The notes beneath the pieces are model-generated. The model ran no database searches, was not told where the DNA came from, and saw only the letters and a list, made by a program, of their open reading frames with translations. A stretch of DNA of 20,445 nucleotides from Saccharofermentans sp. (GTDB taxonomy: Bacteria; Bacillota_A; Clostridia; Saccharofermentanales; Saccharofermentanaceae): positions 1-20,445 of the forward strand of contig JAILHX010000145.1 of the NCBI GenBank assembly GCA_024695565.1, in the 5' to 3' direction. Positions 7,314-13,276 of the stretch are shown one piece after another; within the stretch, counting starts at the first letter, position 1, and every line of letters begins with the position of its first letter. Position numbers and translations under genes: made by a program.

Positions 7314-8856
7314 AGTTTTGCCAGCTCTCGAACTCAACTTCGATATCGGAAGGAATGTTGTAGAACGCCTGGAACCATATGATTCTCTCAGGTTCACTGC
7401 CGTCGGGATCGGGGATCCACAGATACTCGCTGTTGGGATATTCTGCAAATACTATCTTCTTATCGCCGTTTGCGACCGATTCTTCAATCTGGGCGGCTCG
7501 TGCGCGTGACGCTTCACCGATCGGCTTATAAACGATTACCCAGCGGACAAGACTCCCGATCAGGATCACTGCGAGGACCGCAAGGCAGATCATCGACTGC
7601 TTCTCCATGTTGCGTGACAACAGATAACCCAATACTGTAATGCCGAATACTATTAAACACAGATTAGTCGTGTAGTAGCATCTCGGGCCGACCGTGTTGA
7701 TCAGGAGCATCGGAGCCATCATGAGGTAAGGCGAGAACCAGAGCGCGAGAAGCCATGTCATCAGCTTCTTCTCTTTCTTGAACGCGAGCACTGTCTCGGC
7801 AGCGATCAGGATAATGCAGGCGCAGTCAATGACAGTCGTCATCAGGCTGCCTTCGATCATGCCGAGTCCTAAGAGGATCGCAGCAAGACTCGTCGCCATG
7901 TAGTAAAGACTGAATACGATATTTATAAGACCCAGACAATAAACGAGCAGCTTGTTCTTCACTTTCTTTAACGTAACCAGAGTCATCACTAGCGATATAG
8001 AACCTACCGTTATGCCCTGGTGCGTGACTATCTGGGGAACAAATTCGCCGAAGAAACGCTTCGCGCTATCAGCAACAAAAACATAGAACGGCTTGCCCGG
8101 ATCGTACATCATCTGACGGTATGTTCCGATCGCATAGCCTGTGTGAAGGAGCGACGAATAAATGTTATTCGAGAACATGATGACAGCACCGATAAGAAGT
8201 CCTGATGCAAGCGGGATCAGTTCTTTTCTTGCCGTCTTGTTCTTCTGGTTTAAGATCGCGAAAACAACTGCGAAGATAAAGAAGAACACCGTCAGGTTCT
8301 CAAGGAACAGCTGGCTTACGATACCGAATATCATATAAAGAATAACGCGGAATACATAACCCTTTTTATTGACCTCAGAAGACGTGCTTCGCGCCAGAAT
8401 GAAGAAGAACAAAACGAGCGATAATCCCGATACGACAAAGTTTGAAAAACCTGCGATCCAGCCGTTTGTCTGCTGCCATACGTCAACGGGGATAAAGAGG
8501 ATAAGAATGTTGGCAGCTCCGAAAATTCCGGCGCTAAAGAGGTCAGCATTATCGCTCTCATTAAGATAGATCACCTTGCCCGCAAAAAGAGCAGCAACGA
8601 GCGGAATGAACGTAAAAACAAGAGCCATCACAAGAGACTTCGCGATCACGCTCCTCGTAATGGCGACTTCTATGAAATTGCCTGAGAATCTGTTGTTGAT
8701 ATCAGCCGTGAGCAGATGATTCATGCCAATATTAAGTCCCCAGTCCCAGTCATCATGGGTATAAGGGATCTGACATGCCATCCACAGATAGAAAACAAAC
8801 ATCACGATAACGGATGCTATCAGGAATTTATGGTTTTTAAGACGACTGATACTCAT
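7312..8856 (-). CDS. Multi-pass membrane protein, DUF6056-like, possible GT-C glycosyltransferase
   Basis: The 514 residues form about eleven to twelve hydrophobic segments, the first at about residues 10-29. Just after it comes PYTHDDWDWG (residues 31-40), an acidic motif in the first outer loop. Such an aspartate pair is the signature position of GT-C fold glycosyltransferases that use lipid-linked sugars. I associate this THDDWDWG pattern with DUF6056, but from memory only. The last ~90 residues form a soluble tail with SEYLWIPDPDGSEPERIIWF. A role in cell-surface glycan modification is inference. The start codon has only a poor ribosome binding site (GTGGC). It is the last gene of a leftward run, 40 bases after the TPM-like gene. 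Confidence 0.6.
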   Translation of the reverse strand: MSISRLKNHKFLIASVIVMFVFYLWMACQIPYTHDDWDWGLNIGMNHLLTADINNRFSGNFIEVAITRSVIAKSLVMALVFTFIPLVAALFAGKVIYLNESDNADLFSAGIFGAANILILFIPVDVWQQTNGWIAGFSNFVVSGLSLVLFFFILARSTSSEVNKKGYVFRVILYMIFGIVSQLFLENLTVFFFIFAVVFAILNQKNKTARKELIPLASGLLIGAVIMFSNNIYSSLLHTGYAIGTYRQMMYDPGKPFYVFVADSAKRFFGEFVPQIVTHQGITVGSISLVMTLVTLKKVKNKLLVYCLGLINIVFSLYYMATSLAAILLGLGMIEGSLMTTVIDCACIILIAAETVLAFKKEKKLMTWLLALWFSPYLMMAPMLLINTVGPRCYYTTNLCLIVFGITVLGYLLSRNMEKQSMICLAVLAVILIGSLVRWVIVYKPIGEASRARAAQIEESVANGDKKIVFAEYPNSEYLWIPDPDGSEPERIIWFQAFYNIPSDIEVEFESWQN

Positions 8857-8896
8857 GCCACTATTTTAATTGCAGACATGCTGATATATCAAGTTA

Positions 8897-10345
8897 TTAC
8901 TCAAAGCCCTGACGCTTCATGCGCTTATAGTCTTCGTCGTCAGCCTCGATATCGCTTCTTGCAGACTGGAAAAACTGCGGATCAAACTGCCGGTCTGTTG
9001 AAAAATCCGCTTGATCATTCTGTTCAGGGAAAACAGGCTGAGGATATTCAGACGTAGGATAAGAAACCTGAGCAGGTTCATTCTCTTTCCTGCGTAATCT
9101 GATGATGCTCCGGATGAATTTAAAGCTGATAATGATCAGCATAATGAGCCACATGACCGCAAAGCCGAGCAGAGTATACCCGAAGTTGTTATCAAAGCCC
9201 GCCTTGATCATATTTATGCCGACGATCAGCATAATGATCCCTGCCACGAAGAACGGAATGATCGCAACAAACATAATGGCGCCGGTGAGTTTGGATCCGG
9301 CCTTCTCAGTATCAAGACTTACGCTCTTGTGATATCCGTTACCGCCGGATCTGTTTCCGGCAGAAGCGTAACCTCCGATATTTATCCCCTGCGAATTCTG
9401 TTCGTCATCTTTACCGTCGGCATTGATGTAAGCGGCTTTAACACCGGAAGAGGAACCGTGGCCCTCATCAAGAGGGACTTCCTCGAAGACAACGCCTCTG
9501 TCCTTGATATAGCTCTTGACCGTTAATACGATCACGAGAATAAAGAAAGCCAGTACGATCAAAAACGGAATATATGCCGAGAGCATTTTAAACACCCTCC
9601 TAACAGCATTTGGGTTCATATCTTTTGCCAGCTTTTCCGTGCTTTCCGCAAAAGCCGAATCAAAAGCTTCGCCAGGTCCTTTACCTGCTTCAAGTCTGCG
9701 CTGAACTGTTTTCCCGAACTTCTCGAAAACCTGTTCCGTAATGATCTCATCTGTATCATCACCCTGCACCGCTTCCCAGGAGTAGTCAGGTACAGTTACC
9801 GAACCGTCCTTAACACCTTCTGCCTGAGACTTTGGAATGGAATAAACGATCACAAAATGCTGCTCGTCAGGATAGTTATTGACGTAAGTCCCAAAAGCAT
9901 AATCTTCAAGATCAGTATAACTGCTGTTCCATTCTTCATCATAAACCGTATAGATGACGGGACAGATACCTGTAGTGTAACAGTACTCATCCAGCGTATT
10001 CAAAAGCTCATCCCCGTTATCGATAACGCCGGTATCGTCGTGTATGGCAGGCTCATCAGAGTATTCAGGTGTAAGTTTTTGTGCAAACACAGGACGATTT
10101 CCAATAAGTCCCATAAATACAAAGACCGCGCTGAATAACGTAACTACGATCACGCTCGTAATACCGGTTCTGTCCGGCTTCCTTCTGGCGTAAACATATT
10201 CGTCCGGACGCCCGTCAGAATAATGTTTCCTGAATCGTCTGGCGCCTGAAAAATAATGACTTGAGACGCGGTTGCCCGAGCCGCCGTGCGAACCACCTCC
10301 GTGGAATCCGCCGCCGTGCGAGCCACCGCCTGATGAATGTGGCAT
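8897..10345 (-). CDS. TPM-domain-like membrane protein with Gly/His/Ser-rich N-terminus
   Basis: The 482 residues start with a glycine/histidine/serine-rich segment (GGGSHGGGFHGGGSHGG, residues 6-22). This is followed by a membrane helix at about 61-83, an outer domain at about 97-245 (AIHDDTGVIDNGDELLNTLD, CPVIYTVYDEEW, HFVIVYSIP, FEKFGKTVQRRL), a helix at 257-276, a flexible loop, two helices at 354-378 and 388-412, and an acidic charged tail. The outer domain has the pattern of TPM domains (DDTGVLs, then a short helix, then hydrophobic strands), a family linked to membrane protein maintenance or acid phosphatase activity, with no single agreed function. GGGAAGGGAT precedes the ATG. It lies 30 bases after the cupin gene and 40 before the DUF6056-like gene, probably in one operon. 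Confidence 0.65.
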   Translation of the reverse strand: MPHSSGGGSHGGGFHGGGSHGGSGNRVSSHYFSGARRFRKHYSDGRPDEYVYARRKPDRTGITSVIVVTLFSAVFVFMGLIGNRPVFAQKLTPEYSDEPAIHDDTGVIDNGDELLNTLDEYCYTTGICPVIYTVYDEEWNSSYTDLEDYAFGTYVNNYPDEQHFVIVYSIPKSQAEGVKDGSVTVPDYSWEAVQGDDTDEIITEQVFEKFGKTVQRRLEAGKGPGEAFDSAFAESTEKLAKDMNPNAVRRVFKMLSAYIPFLIVLAFFILVIVLTVKSYIKDRGVVFEEVPLDEGHGSSSGVKAAYINADGKDDEQNSQGINIGGYASAGNRSGGNGYHKSVSLDTEKAGSKLTGAIMFVAIIPFFVAGIIMLIVGINMIKAGFDNNFGYTLLGFAVMWLIMLIIISFKFIRSIIRLRRKENEPAQVSYPTSEYPQPVFPEQNDQADFSTDRQFDPQFFQSARSDIEADDEDYKRMKRQGFE

Positions 10346-10375
10346 TTCTATCCCTTCCCTTATTTCTTATTCCGT

Positions 10376-10705
10376 TTATTGTTTAGGCACAACAGCGTAG
10401 AACTCCAAGTCATTGTCGCTGTTGTTGATCAGTGAATGTGAATGTCCCTCCGGACAATAGTGGCACTCGCCTGCCTTGATGGGATTTTCTTCGTCATCAT
10501 AGAGAACCTTGCCCTCGCCCTTGACGATGAATATCATCTCGCAGTTGCCTTCGTGCTTGTGATAACCGATCGAAGCGCCTGCAGGGAGCCGGCCCTGCAT
10601 CATTTTATTAACTCCGTCAAAGAACGCCTTGTTATAAAATGTGCCTTCGCCTCCCTTGAATTCAGGGTTGGCCGTCCATTCCATCTGATCGAATTTTGTA
10701 ATCAT
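10376..10705 (-). CDS. Small single-domain cupin protein
   Basis: The 109 residues form a single cupin_2-type beta barrel. Motif 1 is GASIGYHKHEGNCEMIFIVKG with His49, His51 and Glu56 as likely metal ligands. Motif 2 is AGECHYCPEGHSHSLIN, with His88 and His90 near the usual third histidine position. Small cupins of this kind act as sugar or amino-acid isomerases, dioxygenases or effector-binding proteins; the substrate cannot be assigned. GGAGG stands 5 bases before the ATG. A 15-bp palindrome lies upstream in the short gap to the FliB-like gene, so this gene may have its own regulated promoter as well as being read from upstream. Confidence 0.85.
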   Translation of the reverse strand: MITKFDQMEWTANPEFKGGEGTFYNKAFFDGVNKMMQGRLPAGASIGYHKHEGNCEMIFIVKGEGKVLYDDEENPIKAGECHYCPEGHSHSLINNSDNDLEFYAVVPKQ

Positions 10706-10716
10706 GTTTTCCTCCG

Positions 10717-10745
10717 TTTATATGCTGTTTTTGCCTGTGTAACAA
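10717..10745 (-). promoter_or_regulatory. Candidate promoter of the cupin gene
   Basis: On the minus strand TTGTTA (10745-10740) and TATAAA (10722-10717) are separated by 17 bp. The -35 lies within a palindrome. The predicted start would fall at or just before the ribosome binding site, leaving a very short leader, which lowers confidence. Confidence 0.35.
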
Positions 10746-10752
10746 TGTTACA
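10738..10752. promoter_or_regulatory. Palindromic operator candidate TGTAACA-A-TGTTACA
   Basis: Two perfect 7-bp arms surround one central base between the FliB-like gene (stop at 10753) and the cupin gene. The palindrome overlaps the candidate -35 box of the cupin promoter. Its size and symmetry suit a dimeric repressor site. The regulator is not in the window as far as I can tell. Confidence 0.5.
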
Positions 10753-11562
10753 TCAGCAGAAAGTCTCCAAAGCTTCCTCAATATTTATATCGGAATACTC
10801 GACTTCGCCCGAGAAGATCCTCGCGATCTCCAATATCCCGCATCCCTTCGCCATAAGGTCAGCCATAAGATACGTAGATTCTGAAGCAAACCTGCCGTTG
10901 ACCTTATACCTGTACAAAAGATATCCTGCGAAGTTGGCTAACTCCCTGTTGTACGCGTTGATCATCTTGTCAGCGTCTTCTTCGGCAACAGGCTCAGCGA
11001 TTATCTTGTTCAACAGATTGGTCCATTTGTCTTCTAAGACTTCCATCCCACCGAAGATCTCCGCCCTGATCTTTGACCCTGCCCTCTTGCCGCCGCTGAT
11101 CTTAACGAGCCTGTCCGTCAGCGGGATAGACGTATCAAACACGGCTTCAACGTATCCGGGAAGGGGGATTCTCGAACCATCCTCAGCAACAAGGGTAAAA
11201 GGCGCATCGCAATTAATTACCAGATTGCATGCTTCTTCGCACACCAAGCCGATACCGCCCTCAATGTGATCTTCGAATCTGTTATAAAACCTCGGGTGCT
11301 CGCGGCAGATATCGCAAAGATAGTCCTCGCCGTGCTTTTTTATCATCTCGCAGAGGTTGTCATCGCAAAGGAAAGGACATCTGCCGTCTTCTCTTAAGAT
11401 AAAGCCGCCGTCACGGATCTTATCTGCAACTTCCGGATCCTGCATAAAGCGTGAGATTGAATCCTTGTCGATCCCAATCTCCCATCCGGCACAGCAAGTA
11501 TGCTGGCATTTATCCGCTTTACATTGGAATTTACTGTAATAGTTCGGCCAATATGTGATCAT
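10753..11562 (-). CDS. FliB-like cysteine-rich protein (flagellin lysine-N-methylase family)
   Basis: The 269 residues begin MITYWPNYYSKFQCKADKCQ and are rich in conserved cysteines: 14, 19, 23, 24, 62, 66, 71, 83, 86, 108, 112 and 118. The opening Cys pattern followed by CCAGWEIGID, and the later CPFLCDDNLC and YLCDICREHPRFYNR, match proteins annotated as flagellin lysine-N-methylase (FliB), which are related to YkgJ-type Fe-S or zinc proteins. FliB proteins are usually longer, around 370-400 residues, so this is a short member. No flagellar gene is near, so the substrate may not be flagellin. GGGGGAG precedes the ATG. It is divergent from the reverse transcriptase gene and probably heads the cupin-TPM-DUF6056 run. 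Confidence 0.7.
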   Translation of the reverse strand: MITYWPNYYSKFQCKADKCQHTCCAGWEIGIDKDSISRFMQDPEVADKIRDGGFILREDGRCPFLCDDNLCEMIKKHGEDYLCDICREHPRFYNRFEDHIEGGIGLVCEEACNLVINCDAPFTLVAEDGSRIPLPGYVEAVFDTSIPLTDRLVKISGGKRAGSKIRAEIFGGMEVLEDKWTNLLNKIIAEPVAEEDADKMINAYNRELANFAGYLLYRYKVNGRFASESTYLMADLMAKGCGILEIARIFSGEVEYSDINIEEALETFC

Positions 11563-11580
11563 TTAATCTCTCCCCCGAGA

Positions 11581-11589
11581 ATTATATCA
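11581..11589 (-). promoter_or_regulatory. Extended -10 promoter element for the FliB-like gene
   Basis: On the minus strand TGATATAAT gives an extended -10 (TGnTATAAT) about 18 bases before the ATG. No good -35 is visible at 16-18 bp. The start site would fall near the ribosome binding site. It lies back to back with the reverse transcriptase promoter. Confidence 0.5.
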
Positions 11590-11598
11590 CTAGAAGCC

Positions 11599-11626
11599 TT
11601 GTTACTGTCGTTTGCGCTAGTATAAT
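11599..11626 (+). promoter_or_regulatory. Promoter of the structured leader RNA and reverse transcriptase
   Basis: TTGTTA (11599-11604) and a consensus TATAAT (11621-11626) are separated by 16 bp. The predicted start, about 7 bases on, is at 11633-11634, which is the first base of the 13-bp inverted repeat arm. A 6-bp inverted pair, GCGCTA at 11614-11619 and TAGCGC at 11651-11656, brackets the start and might be an operator or chance. Confidence 0.7.
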
Positions 11627-11633
11627 TACTTTT

Positions 11634-11763
11634 AGCAGAAAGAGAACGCTTAGCGCCTGTGACGGGTCAGGCACGGATCTTTATCAGGCTTCGCAGGCAG
11701 CCGGTCCGTGTACGGTCTTGTACATTCAAGATACTCTTGAATTTAATGATTTCTCTTTCTGCT
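11634..11763 (+). ncRNA. Structured leader RNA flanked by a 13-bp inverted repeat, retron-like in layout
   Basis: AGCAGAAAGAGAA (11634-11646) is the exact reverse complement of TTCTCTTTCTGCT (11751-11763), closing 104 enclosed bases. Inside, from 5' to 3', are CGCTTAGCG (containing TTAGC); GCCTG/CAGGC (11655-11672); CACGGA/TCCGTG (11672-11710) with an inner GGCT/AGCC, sharing one base with the previous stem; TGTAC/GTACA with a 6-base loop (11709-11724); and ATTCAAGA/TCTTGAAT with a 3-base loop (11724-11742). A promoter ends 7 bases upstream and the RT ribosome binding site begins 8 bases downstream. Retron msr-msd RNAs have the same plan (a1/a2 arms, TTAGC near the branch G, RT gene next), but they are usually longer and have one long msd hairpin, which is not seen here. 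The function is inferred. Confidence 0.7.
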
Positions 11764-11782
11764 TATTTATTGGAGGAATCAG

Positions 11783-12982
11783 ATGTCACTTATCGATAAA
11801 CTGTTCGAGAAGAGCAGCTGGGAGAAGTTCTATTCATATAAGGCTAATCTCAAGTGCTCAAAAAGATTCACTAATGAACTTCGTGAATTCATCGACAGCG
11901 GTTCTTACCTAAAGTGCGAGGATGCCGTCCGCTCCTTGGAAGACCTCCCCCTCCCTTCAAGATCTGTCATCAGCAAGATGAGCACGCAGAAGAAGCGCAC
12001 AGTCTACAAGTACCCTTATGAGTTCAATATGGTATTAAAGCTTCTGACTTATCTCACTCTTCGGAAATACGATCACATCTATTCGCCGTGCCTATATTCA
12101 TTCCGTCCGGGCGTTTCTGCTAAGGACGCGATATCCCACATCACGCGCAATGGGAATCTTCATAAGCTCTATTCATACAAGGTTGATGTCAGCAATTACT
12201 TCAACTCGATCCCCGTAAATATAATGTGCAGCGTTTTGGATCAGACAATAACTGATGACGATGCTTTATTGAAGTTTATGAAGGCCCTGCTCTGCGAAGA
12301 ACGTGTCATGTCTGACGGCGAAGTCATCAACGAACAGAAAGGCATTATGGCCGGAACGCCGATCGCCTCCTTCTACGCGAACCTCTATCTCAAAGACTTA
12401 GACGATTACTTTGCTTCAAGAAACATTCTCTACGCGAGATACTCTGATGACATAATTGTTTTCGCTGACAAGGAAGAAGAGATAGCTTCATATAGAGACA
12501 TCATCCTCAGCCGCCTCGCTGCAAAAGGCCTCGAGGTCAATCCTTCCAAGGAAGTATCCGGCACGCCTGAAGACGGCTTCTGCTTCCTGGGCATTGAGGT
12601 CAAGGGTGGCCGTATCGATATCGCGCCCGCTTCAGTAGTCAAGCTCAAGCAGAAGATGCGCCGCAAGGCCAGAGCATTGGAGCGATGGAGATGCCGCAAG
12701 GACCTGGACGGCACCAAGGCCGCGACTGCCTTCATCCGTATCTTCAATCACAAACTTCTCGAAGTGAACGAAGATTCCGACCTGACATGGAGCCTGTGGT
12801 TCTTCCCCGTGATCACCACGGACAAGAGCCTGCACACGATCGATCTTTACGCCCAGGACCTCATCCGTTATCTGATCAGCGGCACGCACACCAAATCGCG
12901 CTTCAACGTAAGATACGAAGACATTAAGGCGTTGGGCTACAGGAGCCTGGTCAACGAGTACTATAAGATGCCCGCTGAGTAA
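11783..12982 (+). CDS. Stand-alone reverse transcriptase, group II-like, YSDD active site
   Basis: The 399 residues carry a complete RT core: fingers with LYSFRPGVSAKDAISHI (104-120), motif A YKVDVSNYFNSI with catalytic Asp135, motif B QKGIMAGTPIASFYANLYL (185-203), motif C YARYSDDIIVF with Asp222 and Asp223, motif D LEVNPSKE (250-257) and motif E FCFLGIEV (266-273). About 125 residues follow, including KLKQKMRRKARALERW and a conserved-looking end YEDIKALGYRSLVNEYYK, probably a thumb. There is no HNH endonuclease domain. KDAISH sits where retrons have NAxxH, and no VTG motif is seen, so it is not a canonical retron RT. No intron RNA or diversity-generating template/variable repeat pair is visible. 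GGAGG lies 6 bases before the ATG. Base composition and codon use look like those of its neighbours. The gene lies between a structured leader and a repeat array. Confidence 0.92.
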   Translation: MSLIDKLFEKSSWEKFYSYKANLKCSKRFTNELREFIDSGSYLKCEDAVRSLEDLPLPSRSVISKMSTQKKRTVYKYPYEFNMVLKLLTYLTLRKYDHIYSPCLYSFRPGVSAKDAISHITRNGNLHKLYSYKVDVSNYFNSIPVNIMCSVLDQTITDDDALLKFMKALLCEERVMSDGEVINEQKGIMAGTPIASFYANLYLKDLDDYFASRNILYARYSDDIIVFADKEEEIASYRDIILSRLAAKGLEVNPSKEVSGTPEDGFCFLGIEVKGGRIDIAPASVVKLKQKMRRKARALERWRCRKDLDGTKAATAFIRIFNHKLLEVNEDSDLTWSLWFFPVITTDKSLHTIDLYAQDLIRYLISGTHTKSRFNVRYEDIKALGYRSLVNEYYKMPAE

Positions 12983-12986
12983 CTGC

Positions 12987-13202
12987 GATTCACAGCTTTT
13001 ATCATTCAACGACTTTTTCCGCTATTAATGATAAAAATCCGGGGCTAAATTATCATAAGAGACCTGATTTTCGAGGTTAATGATAAAAACTGCCTATGGT
13101 TTTATCATTATTGTTTTTTATCTTCCGGGAAATGATAAAAACGCGTAGAAATTTATCATTTGCGCCCGTTTTCCGCGCGTTAATGATAAATCACCTCGAA
13201 AA
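12987..13202. repeat. Phased array of alternating inverted motifs, copy B (four ~52-bp units) after the RT gene
   Basis: TTATCAT motifs (central C at 13003, 13054, 13106, 13157) alternate with ATGATAA (central G at 13030, 13082, 13134, 13185). The periods are 51-52 bases, the forward pair distance 27-28 and the return gap 23-24. All eight motifs are intact, and most ATGATAA copies extend to AATGATAAAAA. The interiors differ from unit to unit but share a core near CCnTTTTC. The ends GATTCAC and TCACCTCGAAAA match copy A (3030-3247). It begins four bases after the reverse transcriptase stop with no terminator between, so it should be transcribed as the RT 3' untranslated region. Each TTATCAT/ATGATAA pair could form a hairpin of 8-10 bp with a loop of about 17-20 bases. 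Confidence 0.88.
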
Positions 13203-13222
13203 TCACCACACCCCCAAGAATC

Positions 13223-13248
13223 AGGGCTGCCTCAAGCGAGACAGCCCT
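13223..13248 (-). terminator. Hairpin after the clostripain-family gene
   Basis: AGGGCTG/CAGCCCT (7 bp), one mismatch, then CTC/GAG closing a 4-base loop. The minus-strand tail GATTCTTGG is only weakly T rich, and the plus-strand tail is CTTAAGC. It probably ends the clostripain transcript 29 bases after its stop, and may also limit the RT-array transcript from the other side. Confidence 0.65.
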
Positions 13249-13276
13249 CTTAAGCATTTACTTAATCCTATTCAGA

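Noticed and set aside
10442..11269. Plus-strand open frame of 275 codons
   Set aside because: It is antisense to the cupin and FliB-like genes, both of which have recognisable family motifs and ribosome binding sites.
11783..12982. Diversity-generating retroelement
   Set aside because: No template/variable repeat pair with adenine-directed differences is seen, and the two arrays differ at all kinds of bases. No variable target gene or Avd-like protein is present.
11634..12982. Canonical retron
   Set aside because: The layout is retron-like, but the RT lacks a VTG motif, has DAISH in place of NAxxH, and the enclosed RNA is short with no long msd hairpin. Kept as retron-like only.
12987..13202. 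CRISPR array
   Set aside because: Only 7-11 base motifs are conserved, they alternate in orientation, the units are not identical, and no cas gene is near.
11598..13202. Group II intron
   Set aside because: No domain V-like hairpin or intron boundary motif is seen around the gene, and the protein lacks an endonuclease domain. The RT core is only group II-like.
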